From positions 1 through 64,000 of the forward strand of contig DASXPN010000073.1 of assembly GCA_036493595.1 (NCBI GenBank): a stretch of DNA of 64,000 nt. Reading direction: 5' to 3'. The notes beneath the pieces were generated by a model, which was given only the letters and a program-made list of their open reading frames with translations, was not told the DNA's origin and did no database searches. Shown here one piece after another: positions 5,540 through 14,140 of this stretch (positions are counted from its first letter, which is position 1; each line of letters starts with the position of its first letter). The translations under genes were made by a program, and so were the position numbers. The DNA is from DATAES01 sp036493595. GTDB taxonomy: Bacteria; Actinomycetota; Acidimicrobiia; Acidimicrobiales; JACDCH01.

Positions 5540-6940
5540 ATGGCTGACGTCACCATCGAGTCGGTTGCGGGGTTGCGGGCGAGTGCCAGTGGAGTCGTCG
5601 CGCTGCCGGGCGAGCCTGAGTACGACGACGCGGTCTCGATATGGAACGGCGCGATCGCCAAGCGCCCCGCTGTCGTCGTGCGCTGTGCGTCGAACGACGA
5701 CGTCGTGTCCGCGCTGGCATTCGCGAAGCAAGCGGGACTCGAGGTTTCAGTGCGGGGCGGCGGGCACAACTTCGCCGGTCATGCGCTGTGCGATGGCGGT
5801 CTCATGATCGACCTCACGCCGATGAAGTCGGTCACCGTCGATGCGAACGCACGCCGGGCGGTCTGCGGAGGCGGCACGACGTGGGGCGAGCTCGACGCTG
5901 CGACGCAAGCGCACGGGCTGGCCGTGCCGGGCGGCTTCATCAGCCATACCGGGGTGGCAGGGCTGACGCTTGGCGGCGGCTTCGGTTGGCTCAGCCGGCT
6001 CGCCGGCCTGAGCTCGGACAATCTGGCCGCGGCCGAGGTCGTCACCGCGGACGGTCGCGTCCTTCGGGCGTCAGCGGACGAGAACGCCGACTTGTTCTGG
6101 GCACTGCGTGGCGGCGGCGGCAACTTCGGGATCGTGACGTCGTTCGAATTCGATCTACATGCAGTGGGGCCCTTCGTGCAGCTGGGCTTGTTCTTCTTCA
6201 AGCCCGAGCAAGGCCGCGAGATGTTCACATTCGCCCGTGACTACGTGCGTGGGTTGCCGGATGAATGCGGCGTCTTCCTCGCCGGTCTCAACGCGCCGCC
6301 CGCACCGTTCGTGCCGGAGGAGTGCCAGATGCAACCGGCGTTCGCGCTGGCGGTCGTCGGTCTACGCGACGAGGCGACGCATGCGGATCTCGTCGCGCCG
6401 ATTCGCGACGCGATCACGCCGTGGTTCGAGATGGTCACGCCGATTCCGTATGTCGCGCTGCAACAGATGTTCGACGAGTCGGCGCCCTGGGGCGTGCGCG
6501 CATACGAGAAGGCCGTGTACCTCGAGGAGCTGACCGATGCGGCCATCGACGTGATTGTCGAGCACCAGCCGAAGAAGGCATCACCGCTGTCGTTCCTTCC
6601 GATCTTCGCCCTCGGCGGCGCGTACAGCCGCGCCGACGAGGACGCGACGGCGTTCGGCGGCAGTCGCCGGATCACGTACCTCGTCAACGTCTCCGCGGCG
6701 GGCCCGACTCCCGAGTTGTACGAGGCCGATCGCGAATGGGTGCGCTCGTTCTGGGCGGACTTGGTTCCGCACGCGTCCGGCGTGGGGGGCTACGTGAACT
6801 TCATGGCGGAGTACGAAGAGGACCGGGTGCGCGCCGCGTACGGCGCGAAGTACGAGCGGCTCGCCCAGCTGAAGGCGACCTACGACCCCGGCAATGTCTT
6901 TCACCTCAACGCCAACATCGTCCCTGCCTCGTCATCGTGA
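5540..6940 (+). CDS. FAD-linked oxidoreductase, berberine-bridge-enzyme type
   Basis: A 466-residue protein of the FAD_binding_4 plus BBE (C-terminal) family. Start ATG 5540 follows a purine-rich ribosome site. The FAD domain covers roughly residues 40-210, with VRGGGHNFAGH in which His76 is the usual covalent flavin anchor. The segment HTGVAGLTLGGGFGWL lacks the Cys that gives bicovalent attachment in some members, so single-His linkage is predicted. The C-terminal BBE motif is present (VNFMAEYEEDRVRAAYG, then YDPGNVFHLNANI). Family members oxidise sugars, alkaloids and other alcohols; the substrate here is unknown. It stands alone, downstream of a divergent transporter gene. Confidence 0.85.
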   Translation: MADVTIESVAGLRASASGVVALPGEPEYDDAVSIWNGAIAKRPAVVVRCASNDDVVSALAFAKQAGLEVSVRGGGHNFAGHALCDGGLMIDLTPMKSVTVDANARRAVCGGGTTWGELDAATQAHGLAVPGGFISHTGVAGLTLGGGFGWLSRLAGLSSDNLAAAEVVTADGRVLRASADENADLFWALRGGGGNFGIVTSFEFDLHAVGPFVQLGLFFFKPEQGREMFTFARDYVRGLPDECGVFLAGLNAPPAPFVPEECQMQPAFALAVVGLRDEATHADLVAPIRDAITPWFEMVTPIPYVALQQMFDESAPWGVRAYEKAVYLEELTDAAIDVIVEHQPKKASPLSFLPIFALGGAYSRADEDATAFGGSRRITYLVNVSAAGPTPELYEADREWVRSFWADLVPHASGVGGYVNFMAEYEEDRVRAAYGAKYERLAQLKATYDPGNVFHLNANIVPASSS

Positions 6941-6957
6941 GTTGAGATCAGCGTGAG

Positions 6958-7056
6958 GTGACCGTGGAGGTGTCGGCACGCGGCGTGTGCCGCTTCTGCC
7001 ACCCGGGCGACGAACACTGCGACGATCACCGCAGTGGCGCGACGATTCGGTGGTGA
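6958..7056 (+). CDS. Possible 32-residue CxxC peptide ahead of the P-type ATPase
   Basis: A short ORF from GTG 6958 (alternative GTGs at 6964 and 6970) ends in TGA at 7054-7056, overlapping the GTG codons proposed as the ATPase start. The peptide contains VCRFCHPGDEHCDDH, a Cys-x2-Cys-His...Cys-x2-His cluster well suited to bind a metal. It is too short for statistics to support it, and no homologue is known to me. The overlap suggests a translated leader that could couple to, or regulate, the ATPase gene. Confidence 0.35.
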   Translation: MTVEVSARGVCRFCHPGDEHCDDHRSGATIRW

Positions 7057-9428
7057 CGTCCGCTCTCACGGTGCAAGCGGCCACCGGCCTGACGGAGGCT
7101 GAGGCTGCAGAACGCGCCGCCGCGGGCCGGGCCAACGTCATCGCCGACCAGACCAGCCGTCCGGTCAAGGAGATCATTCGCGCCAACGTGATGACGCGGT
7201 TCAACGCGTTGCTCGGTTCGCTCCTCGTTGTCATCCTCATCGTCGGCCCATTTCAGGACGCGTTGTTCGGGCTCGTGCTCATCGGCAACACCGCGGTCGG
7301 TGTGTTCCAGGAGCTGCGGGCGAAGCGGACGCTCGACCGCCTCGTCGTCGTCGGAGGTGCGACCGCGACGGTCGTGCGGGCCGAGGGGGCGCGGGACGTT
7401 GCCTCTCGCGAGGTCGTCGAGGGCGATGTGCTCGCGCTGGGGCGCGGCGATCAGATCGTGGTCGACGGTCCCGTGCTGGTCGCCGATGACTTGGAGGTCG
7501 ACGAATCACTGTTGACCGGGGAATCCGAGCCGGTGGCGAAGCCCGTCGGGGCCACGTTGCTGTCGGGCTCGTGGGTCGTCGCCGGCTCCGGACGCCAACT
7601 TGCGGAAGTCGTCGGCGAAGCGTCGTATGGCCGGCGTCTCGCCGCGGAAGGACGGCGGTTCGTGCTCGCCCGCTCCGAGTTGCGCTCGGGAATTGACACC
7701 ATCCTGCGCGGCGTCACGTGGGTACTCGTTCCGACTGCGGTGCTGCTGTTCGCCAGCCAGATCGCCCAAGCCGAGGATCTCTCGGAGGCGCTGCGGGTCT
7801 CGGTCGGCGGCGTGGTGAACATGGTGCCCGAGGGCCTCGTGCTGCTGACGAGCACCGCGCTCGCTGTGGGCATCGTGCGGCTCGGCCGGCGGCGCGTCCT
7901 CGTCGAGGAGTTGGGCGCGCTCGAGGGACTCGCGCGCGTCGACGTGCTGTGTCTCGACAAGACCGGCACATTGACCGACGGCCAACCCGAGCTCGCGGTG
8001 ATCGAACCGCTCACGGAAGGCATCGACGTCGATGTGTCACTCGCGGGTTTCGCCGCGAGCGATCCCGATCCGAACGCCAGCTTGCTCGCCATCCGCAGGG
8101 CGTTGCCGAGTGCCGAGTGGCCGGTGACATGGCGCGTGGCGTTCTCGTCCGCGCAACGCTGGTCGGCCATCGGTGTCGGCGACGGCGCTTGGGCGCTCGG
8201 CGCGCCCGACGTGCTCTTCGACTGGGTCACGCCCGCGTATCAAGATGTCGTGCCGTTCGCGAAGGAACGCGTGCGCGAACACGTCTCGGTCGGCCGACGG
8301 GTGCTCTTGTTCGGCTGGTATCCGGGTTCCGGCGCGAGCGACCGGCCGGACGGGCAGTTCCAACCGGTCGCGATCGTGGCGCTCGGCGAGCATGTGCGCG
8401 GTGACGTTCCCCCGACGGTCGCGTGGTTCGCGAATCAGGGCGTCACGCTCAAGGTGCTCTCCGGCGACGAACCGACGACGGTCGGCGCGATCGCGGCCGC
8501 GGTCGGCATCGCGGGCGCGCACCGTCCGATGAACGCGCGTGAGCTGCCCAGTGATCCGGCGACGTACGCCGCCGCCGTGCACGAAGGCAACGTCTTCGGC
8601 CGAGTCGGTCCTGACGAGAAGCTCGCCATCATCTCGTCGCTGCAACAAAGCGGCCACACGGTCGCGATGGTCGGCGACGGCGTCAACGACGTGCTCGCGC
8701 TGAAGCAAGCCGACCTCGGTGTTGCGATGGGATCGGGGGCGTCGGCGGCGCGGAGCGCGTCGCAAGTGGTCCTGCTCGATTCGCGGTTCGCGGGATTGCC
8801 CGCAGTCGTGTCCGAGGGGCGCCGCGTCATCGGCAACATCGAGCAAGTCGCGAAGCTGTTCGTCACCAAGACGGTCTACGCATGTCTGCTCGCGATCTCG
8901 GTGGGCATTGCGCGGCTCCCGTTCCCCTTCTTCCCGCGTCATCTCACGATCGTGAGCTCGTTGACCATCGGCATCCCCGCGTTCGTCTTAGCGCTGTCAC
9001 CCGGCGAGCACCGGGTCGAATCACATTTCACGAGACGCGTGCTCGGCACCGCCGTTCCTGCCGGGCTGGTCGCGGCGGGCGCGACGTTCGCGGGTTATGC
9101 CATGGCGCGCGACGAAGGACTGACCCTGTCGCAATGCCGCACGGTCGCGACGCTGGTGTTGTTCGGCGTCGGCATCTGGGTGCTGTCGATCGTCGTACGC
9201 CCCTTCACGCGGCCGCGGGTGGCGTTGATCGCGTTGATGGTCGCGTTGTTCGTCATCGCCATCATCTCCGGGGGCTTCCGCAAGTCGTTCGCGCTCGACA
9301 TGCCACGGCTCGTGGTGTTCATGGCGGCGATCGGCACCATCGCGGTGGCTGGTGCACTGCTCGAGATCGGCTGGCGCGTGGCGAGCGTGTATTCGATGAA
9401 ATGGCGGTCAGGTCACGACGAAGGGTGA
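7050..9428 (+). CDS. Cation-transporting P-type ATPase, CtpE-like
   Basis: A membrane ATPase of about 793 residues. All core motifs are present: LLTGES in the actuator domain (near residue 155), DKTGTLTDG with the phosphorylated Asp (near 302) and MVGDGVNDVLALKQADLGVAMG in the hinge. The membrane motif MVPEGLVLL carries a PEGL ion-site sequence. There is no N-terminal heavy-metal domain and no CPC motif, so it is not a copper-type pump. Overall sequence resembles mycobacterial CtpE, a calcium transporter. An upstream GTG at 6987 is in frame but adds an Arg/Pro-rich stretch unlike the family, so GTG 7050 or 7053 is preferred. It may be coupled to the small CxxC ORF. Confidence 0.85.
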   Translation: MVTSALTVQAATGLTEAEAAERAAAGRANVIADQTSRPVKEIIRANVMTRFNALLGSLLVVILIVGPFQDALFGLVLIGNTAVGVFQELRAKRTLDRLVVVGGATATVVRAEGARDVASREVVEGDVLALGRGDQIVVDGPVLVADDLEVDESLLTGESEPVAKPVGATLLSGSWVVAGSGRQLAEVVGEASYGRRLAAEGRRFVLARSELRSGIDTILRGVTWVLVPTAVLLFASQIAQAEDLSEALRVSVGGVVNMVPEGLVLLTSTALAVGIVRLGRRRVLVEELGALEGLARVDVLCLDKTGTLTDGQPELAVIEPLTEGIDVDVSLAGFAASDPDPNASLLAIRRALPSAEWPVTWRVAFSSAQRWSAIGVGDGAWALGAPDVLFDWVTPAYQDVVPFAKERVREHVSVGRRVLLFGWYPGSGASDRPDGQFQPVAIVALGEHVRGDVPPTVAWFANQGVTLKVLSGDEPTTVGAIAAAVGIAGAHRPMNARELPSDPATYAAAVHEGNVFGRVGPDEKLAIISSLQQSGHTVAMVGDGVNDVLALKQADLGVAMGSGASAARSASQVVLLDSRFAGLPAVVSEGRRVIGNIEQVAKLFVTKTVYACLLAISVGIARLPFPFFPRHLTIVSSLTIGIPAFVLALSPGEHRVESHFTRRVLGTAVPAGLVAAGATFAGYAMARDEGLTLSQCRTVATLVLFGVGIWVLSIVVRPFTRPRVALIALMVALFVIAIISGGFRKSFALDMPRLVVFMAAIGTIAVAGALLEIGWRVASVYSMKWRSGHDEG

Positions 9429-10438
9429 ACGCGGAGGCGACCCGCGATACCCGCCGGGCCGCTCGGCGCACCCCGGCGATCTCCGGAGCGCGACGCGACC
9501 GATCGCTCTAAGATCCGCCGCCATGAAGAAGCTGCTTCTCCTCGTCGTTCTCGTCGCCCTCGCCGCAGTTGCCGCCAAGAAGGTCCGCGCCGCGTAGTTC
9601 CAGCCAGGACCGGCCGGCCCGCCTGCCGAGCGGCACTGGCGAGGTTGGCCGGGTCGCGCCGCAGCCACCACCACACGGCCCCACCCCCGACGGCGGCGGC
9701 CACGATCCCGCCGACGGCGGTCGGACCTGGTGACGGTGACGGCATCCTGTCTCGAAGCCGGACTCTGCGGGTGAAGGTGCGCACGTCCCATTCCTGGTCG
9801 CGCGCGGCCCGCAACAGCTCGCGGTCCGGGTTGACGGCGGTTGCATGGCCGACGGATTCGAGCATCGGAATGTCGCTGGCGGAGTCGCTGTACGCATACG
9901 ACGCCGCGAGGTCGATGCCGAGCTCGGCGGCGAGCTCGGACATGACGACTGCCTTTGCCGGGCCGTAGCAGTAGAGCTCGGTCTCGCCGGTGTACCGCCC
10001 GTCCTCGTCGATCGAGCTGCGGGTTGCGAGGTAGCCCGTCACCCCGAGGTAGCGAGCGAGTGGGGCCACGATCTCCTCGGGTGAGGCCGACACGATGTAC
10101 ACGAGGCGGCCCGCTTGTCGGTGCTCGCGGATCAGGTCGAGTGCCTCGTCGTACACGATCGGCTCGATCACCTCGTCCAGCGTCTCTTCGACGATCTCGC
10201 GCACGCGCGCCTGTGACCAACCCTTCGTCAAGGCGAGCACCGAGTCGCGCATGCGAGCAAGGCGCGCTTCGTCCGCGCCGAGCTGCATGTACACGAGCTG
10301 GCCGTACAGCGCGCGAATGAGCAGGCGGCGCGAGATCAAGCCTTCGCGATAGAAGAGGCGGCCGAACGCCACCATCGACGCTTTCGCGATGACCGTCTTG
10401 TCGAGGTCGAAAAATGCTGCCTCCACGGCGCCGACCAT
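9413..10438 (-). CDS. HAD-superfamily phosphatase, class IB (SerB/CicA type)
   Basis: Start ATG 10438 gives 341 residues. The HAD motifs are AAFFDLDKTVI (nucleophile Asp, residues 8-18), a Ser in YIVSASPEEIV (motif II), and SDSASDIPMLE (motif III acidic pair), with a helical cap in between as in class IB enzymes such as SerB1. A hydrophobic segment (VGGIVAAAVGGGAVWWWL) after the catalytic domain may anchor it in the membrane. The last 90 residues are Arg-rich, lie antisense to a small ORF at 9523, and overlap the end of the ATPase gene by 16 bp. They may be a run-on tail. Substrate is unknown; phosphoserine or a lipid phosphate are both possible. Confidence 0.82.
   Translation of the reverse strand: MVGAVEAAFFDLDKTVIAKASMVAFGRLFYREGLISRRLLIRALYGQLVYMQLGADEARLARMRDSVLALTKGWSQARVREIVEETLDEVIEPIVYDEALDLIREHRQAGRLVYIVSASPEEIVAPLARYLGVTGYLATRSSIDEDGRYTGETELYCYGPAKAVVMSELAAELGIDLAASYAYSDSASDIPMLESVGHATAVNPDRELLRAARDQEWDVRTFTRRVRLRDRMPSPSPGPTAVGGIVAAAVGGGAVWWWLRRDPANLASAARQAGRPVLAGTTRRGPSWRQLRRGRRERRGEAASSWRRILERSVASRSGDRRGAPSGPAGIAGRLRVHPSS
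9523..9597 (+). CDS. Possible 24-residue hydrophobic peptide
   Basis: ATG 9523 opens a 24-codon ORF: a short Lys start, a run of Leu/Val/Ala long enough for one membrane helix, then KKVRAA. A good -10 hexamer, TAAGAT at 9509-9514, stands 8 bp before the ATG, as expected for a leaderless transcript. Very small Lys-Lys-Leu-rich membrane peptides are common and usually unannotated in actinobacteria. This one lacks the DLW residues that name the DLW-39 family. It lies antisense to the 3' tail of the HAD gene. Expression is unproven. Confidence 0.4.
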   Translation: MKKLLLLVVLVALAAVAAKKVRAA

Positions 10439-10482
10439 AACGGCATCACATCTCCGTGCGATGTCCGCAAGATGAAAGCCTC

Positions 10483-10511
10483 TTGTCGTTGTCACATCCC
10501 GTGCGTATGGT
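10483..10511 (+). promoter_or_regulatory. Promoter of the Tad pilus operon
   Basis: TTGTCG at 10483-10488 and TATGGT at 10506-10511 are separated by 17 bp, a good fit to housekeeping boxes. They lie between the divergent HAD gene and the first tad gene, about 110 bp before its ATG, leaving an untranslated leader of roughly 100 bases. Confidence 0.4.
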
Positions 10512-10621
10512 GACCACCACTCGGACGCCGTGCTGCACGGCGCTCGGCTTCGGCCTCTTCCCCCGGCCACTTCCCCCTGGCATTCGCCTGTCGTTCATTC
10601 GTCGCGCTCCAGGGAGGAATC

Positions 10622-11297
10622 GTGCTCGTGTGTTGCTGGTCGTCGAAAGGTGGTTCGGGCACCACTGTGATCGCGGCTGCGCTCGCGGTCGTGCTCAGCA
10701 AGCGAGCACGGGGAGGCGCGCTGCTCGTTGATCTCGCCGGTGACGCACCCGCCGCGCTCGGGCTCGCCAGTGAGCCAGGTGGCGCGGGCGTGGCCGAGTG
10801 GCTGCGCGAGGGTCAGCTCGTTCCGGCTGACGGGTTGGCACGCGTCGAGATCGCGGCAACCGACTCGCTCGCGCTGTTGTCCCGCGGCCGCGGTCCGTTG
10901 CAGTCCGCTCGCGCGGCCGCGCTGGCGGCGTTGTTGGCTGCGGATCCGCGGCCCGTGGTGGTCGACGGCGGACTGGTAACGGCGCACAGCCCCGCGGACG
11001 GTCGCGCCGGCGTTGTGGCAGCCATCGCCGCCGCCGCCGAGCACTCGCTGCTCGTGGTGCGTCCATGCTTCCTCGGCCTTCGGCGCGCTGTCGCATCCCC
11101 GCTTCGGCCTACCGGGGTTCGTCTTCCTCGCGGAGGACGGTCGAGCGCTGACCCCGATCGACGTCGAGGACGTGCTCGGTGTGCCGGTACGAGCATGCGT
11201 GAGCGTCACGCCCCAAGTGGCGCGGGCAGTCGACGCGGGCCTGCTCGCGGCGCGGCTACCGCGCACCCTCGAGCGCGAGCTGCGCCATGCTGCCTAG
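10622..11297 (+). pseudogene. CpaE/TadZ-like P-loop ATPase with a one-base frameshift
   Basis: The first frame (10622 to about 11115) encodes a MinD-like ATPase of the type that places Tad pili: SSKGGSGTTVIAAALA is a deviant Walker A motif, followed by LLVDLAGDAPAALGL. The frame then loses sense, while the +1 frame continues the same protein as FVFLAEDGRALTPIDVEDVL and ends at 11297. Removing one G from the GGGG run at 11114-11117 joins the two exactly (RPTG-FVFLAED). The whole protein would be about 224 residues. Whether this is a real mutation, a programmed shift or a sequencing error cannot be told here. The downstream tadA start overlaps the end of the second frame, which supports the joined reading. 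Confidence 0.75.
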
Positions 11298-12489
11298 CGC
11301 GACGGGTCACGTCGACGTCCTCGTCGACTCGCTGCACTCGCGCGTGGTGGACGAACGCTCGGGTGGTGCCGGCGGACGCGACGACATCGCGCGGATGGCT
11401 CGACTCGCGCATCCACTGGCCACTGCACCGGCGCTCGACGAACTGATCGATCGCGTACTTGCGCGCACTGGAGGCCTCGACGCGCTCGAGCCCCTGTTGC
11501 GTGACCCCGACATCACCGAGGTCATGGTCAACGGGGAGTCGCCGGTGTGGATCGAGCGCCACGGCCTGCTCGAAGAGACCGGAGTGCGACTGGCCGCCCG
11601 CACGGTTTTCCAGCTCATCGAGCGCGTCGTCACACCCCTCGGCTTGCGCGTCGATCGTACGAGTCCCCTCGTCGACGCGCGGCTGCCCGACGGCTCGCGG
11701 GTCAACATCGTGGTCCCTCCGCTCGCCATCGACGGCGCGTGCATCACGATCCGACGGTTCGGCGCGCATGCCATCCCGTTGTCGGAGTTGTGCAGCGCCA
11801 CCGTTGCGTCGGTGCTGGCGTGGGCTGTCCGCCGGCGGGCCAACATCCTGGTCAGCGGTGGTACCGGCGCGGGCAAGACCACGCTGCTGAACGCCTTGGC
11901 GGCCAGCGTTCCCGATGGTCAGCGGGTGATCACGATCGAGGATGCGGCGGAGCTGCGCCTCCCCGGCCGTCACGTCGTGCGGCTCGAGGCGCGCCCGGCC
12001 AACGCGGACGGCCTCGGTGCCGTCTCGGTGCGCTCGCTCGTACGCAACGCCCTGCGCATGCGGCCCGATCGCATCATCGTTGGCGAAGTCAGAGGCGGCG
12101 AGGCGTTGGACATGGTCCAGGCGATGAACACGGGTCACGAGGGTTCGTTGTCCACGTGTCATGCCAACTCGCCGGCAGATGCACTGCGCCGAGTCGAGAC
12201 GATGGTGTTGATGAGCGATGTCGCACTACCGCTCGATGCCGTGCGCGAACAACTTGCATCGGCGGTCGATCTCGTCGTCCATGTTGTTCGCGACGCGAAC
12301 GGCCGACGCCGCATCGAGCAGGTGGCGGAAGTTGTTGCCAGCGTCGCCGGCCGCGGTGGAGGCGGCGCTTCGCCCCTCGATGACGCGGCCCGCGTGCGCG
12401 TGATTGCCAGCCACGACGTCGTGCACGCGCTGCCATCACGCGCCATGCGAGCTCCGGGCGAACCTCCCGCAATCGAGTGGGTCCGGTGA
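11287..12489 (+). CDS. tadA: TadA/CpaF secretion ATPase
   Basis: A 400-residue type II/IV secretion ATPase that powers assembly of Tad (Flp) pili from the cytoplasmic side of the membrane. It has the N-terminal domain with DITEVMVNGESPVWIER, a Walker A motif (SGGTGAGKTTLLNALA), the Asp box (ITIEDAAELRL), Walker B (RMRPDRIIVGEVRGGEAL) and the His box (GHEGSLSTCHANS). These are in the order typical of CpaF. The ATG at 11287 overlaps the end of the CpaE-like frame, and the stop overlaps the tadB GTG, so the genes are translationally coupled. Confidence 0.93.
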   Translation: MLPSATGHVDVLVDSLHSRVVDERSGGAGGRDDIARMARLAHPLATAPALDELIDRVLARTGGLDALEPLLRDPDITEVMVNGESPVWIERHGLLEETGVRLAARTVFQLIERVVTPLGLRVDRTSPLVDARLPDGSRVNIVVPPLAIDGACITIRRFGAHAIPLSELCSATVASVLAWAVRRRANILVSGGTGAGKTTLLNALAASVPDGQRVITIEDAAELRLPGRHVVRLEARPANADGLGAVSVRSLVRNALRMRPDRIIVGEVRGGEALDMVQAMNTGHEGSLSTCHANSPADALRRVETMVLMSDVALPLDAVREQLASAVDLVVHVVRDANGRRRIEQVAEVVASVAGRGGGGASPLDDAARVRVIASHDVVHALPSRAMRAPGEPPAIEWVR

Positions 12490-13241
12490 ACGCGAATGAT
12501 CGCTGGCACCGGATGCTCTCGGCGCGCCTGGACGATGCCGGGCTGCCCTGGTCCGCGGAACGCGTCTGCCAGTGGGGCATTGCCGGCACCGTGTTTGCTC
12601 TCGGATTGTCGTTGCTCGTCGGTGGTTGGCCTGTCCTGCTGGTTGCCGTCATCGCCATCGCCATCGGCGTGTGGGTCGTACTCGATGCAGTGCGCGGGCG
12701 CGCCGTGCGCAAGGTCGATCTCGCCCTGCCTGACGTGCTGGAGGCGACGGCTCGATCGATGCGCTCCGGCGCGTCGTTGCGTGTCGCGTTGCAAGAGGCG
12801 AGCGAGCACGCGCCGGATCGACTTCGCGGAGGTCTCGCCGGGGTAGTGGCGGCCGCGGAGCGCGGCGTGCCGCTTGTGGACGCGATCGATGCATGGTCGG
12901 CCGGGGTGCCGGGCGAAGGGGTGCGGCTGGCTGCCGCTGCACTTGCGCTGTCGGCCGAGGTCGGTGGTGCTGCAGCTCGATCGCTCGACGGGGTTGCGGC
13001 CACACTGCGCGATCGCAACGGGCTGCGACGCGAGGTGCGCGCCCTGTCGAGCCAGGCACGTGCGTCGTGTCTCGTGATCGGGGTCGCGCCGGTTGGCTTC
13101 GCCATGGTGGCCGCGGCCATGGATCCGCAAACGATCGACTTCCTGCTGCGCACGCCCGCCGGTATCGCGTGTCTGCTCACTGGCGTCGTGCTCGACGGCC
13201 TCGGCGCGCTGTGGATGCATCGCTTGGCGGCAGTCACGTGA
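12486..13241 (+). CDS. tadB: TadB-like pilus inner-membrane protein
   Basis: A 251-residue protein from the GTG at 12486, which overlaps the tadA stop (GTGA). It has two hydrophobic helices near residues 33-68, then a soluble T2SSF/GspF-like domain (LPDVLEATARSMRSGASLRVA, and later LSAEVGGAAARSLDGVA), and a C-terminal membrane pair. This is the layout of TadB, which forms the membrane platform for the TadA motor together with TadC. The in-frame ATG 9 bp upstream is less likely because the overlap with tadA favours GTG. Confidence 0.88.
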   Translation: MNANDRWHRMLSARLDDAGLPWSAERVCQWGIAGTVFALGLSLLVGGWPVLLVAVIAIAIGVWVVLDAVRGRAVRKVDLALPDVLEATARSMRSGASLRVALQEASEHAPDRLRGGLAGVVAAAERGVPLVDAIDAWSAGVPGEGVRLAAAALALSAEVGGAAARSLDGVAATLRDRNGLRREVRALSSQARASCLVIGVAPVGFAMVAAAMDPQTIDFLLRTPAGIACLLTGVVLDGLGALWMHRLAAVT

Positions 13242-13897
13242 CGACGTCGCCACTGTTCTTGGTCGCGGTGTGGTCCGCGATGGCACTGCTGGTTGCGACC
13301 GCTCATCGACCGCGACCCCTGGTCCGCCCCGTGACCGTCCCGCATCCGAGATCGAGCCGAGATGCACGTGCACGCGTGGGCACATGGTCGCGGTATGCGG
13401 CGACGCTCGTGCCGCTGCTCGCGTACCGGCGCCGTCGTCGCGTGATCGCGACGTCGGCCCGCGAGCTCGCGGACGTCATCGATCTGTTCGCGCTCGCCCT
13501 CGGCAGCGGGCTCAACCTGCGGCTCGCCCTCGAGGCGGTGGCGAGTCGGGCACCCCCGTCGTGGGTCGATCCGCTCGGCGCGGCGGTGACGCGCCTCAAG
13601 CGCGGTGTGGGAGTCGCCGATGCCTTGGAGCGGCTGCCTGAGACGACTGGTGATCACGCTCATCCGTTGGCCAGTGTGCTGGTGTCGTCCGAGCGCTACG
13701 GCACCGCGTTGCTGCCCGCGCTAGAACGCCTCGCGATCGAAGCTCGCTTCGAGCGCCGCCGGCACGCCGAGGAAGCAGCGCGGCGAGTGCCGGTGAAGCT
13801 GCTGTTCCCGTTGGTGCTGTGCATCCTCCCCGCGTTCGGCGCCCTGACGGTGGCGCCCCTACTCGCCGGCGCCCTCGGGTCGCTGCGCCTCGGCTGA
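13238..13897 (+). CDS. tadC: TadC-like pilus inner-membrane protein
   Basis: A 219-residue protein starting at GTG 13238, which overlaps the tadB stop (GTGA). One N-terminal helix (FLVAVWSAMALLVATA) and a C-terminal hydrophobic end flank a GspF-like soluble domain. That domain has ARELADVIDLFALALGSGL, then VLVSSERYGTALLPALERLA and RRVPVKLLFPLVLCILPAF, the last being a well-conserved GspF-family ending. It pairs with TadB in the pilus platform. Forty bases separate it from the pilin gene. Confidence 0.88.
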   Translation: MTTSPLFLVAVWSAMALLVATAHRPRPLVRPVTVPHPRSSRDARARVGTWSRYAATLVPLLAYRRRRRVIATSARELADVIDLFALALGSGLNLRLALEAVASRAPPSWVDPLGAAVTRLKRGVGVADALERLPETTGDHAHPLASVLVSSERYGTALLPALERLAIEARFERRRHAEEAARRVPVKLLFPLVLCILPAFGALTVAPLLAGALGSLRLG

Positions 13898-13936
13898 CCC
13901 GTCCGCTTCGAGCGGACGCCTATCTCGGGAGATCCC

Positions 13937-14140
13937 ATGGTGCCGTTGTTCGTGTACATGCAAGCCGCCCTCGTTCGACTTCGATGGTCGGACGATCGCG
14001 GCCAGACCACCGCGGAGTACGCCCTCGTGCTGCTCGGCGCGGCAGCGGTCGCGCTCGCGCTCGTGGCGTGGGCGACGAAGTCGGGCAAGATCACCGAACT
14101 GCTCGATGCCGTCATCGACCAGGTGATGTCGAAGCTCTGA
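13937..14140 (+). CDS. Flp-type pilin (DUF4244-like)
   Basis: A 67-residue pre-pilin. A basic leader of about 22 residues ends in DDRG, followed by QTTAEYALVLLG. This is the class III signal pattern G/xxxxEY, with Glu at +5 and Tyr at +6 of the mature protein and a hydrophobic helix behind it. Cleavage after Gly would leave a mature pilin of about 45 residues, normal for Flp subunits. No prepilin peptidase gene is seen in this cluster. Its stop shares bases with the tadE start (TGATG). Confidence 0.85.
   Translation: MVPLFVYMQAALVRLRWSDDRGQTTAEYALVLLGAAAVALALVAWATKSGKITELLDAVIDQVMSKL

Noticed and set aside
6987..7049. Upstream GTG start of the P-type ATPase at 6987
   Set aside because: It adds an Arg/Pro-rich stretch absent from CtpE-like proteins and lies inside the small CxxC ORF; the GTG at 7050 or 7053 fits the family better.
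12089..13663. Minus-strand ORF of 524 codons across tadA-tadC
   Set aside because: It is Ser/Arg/Thr-rich with no motif, while the plus strand has three clear coupled pilus genes.
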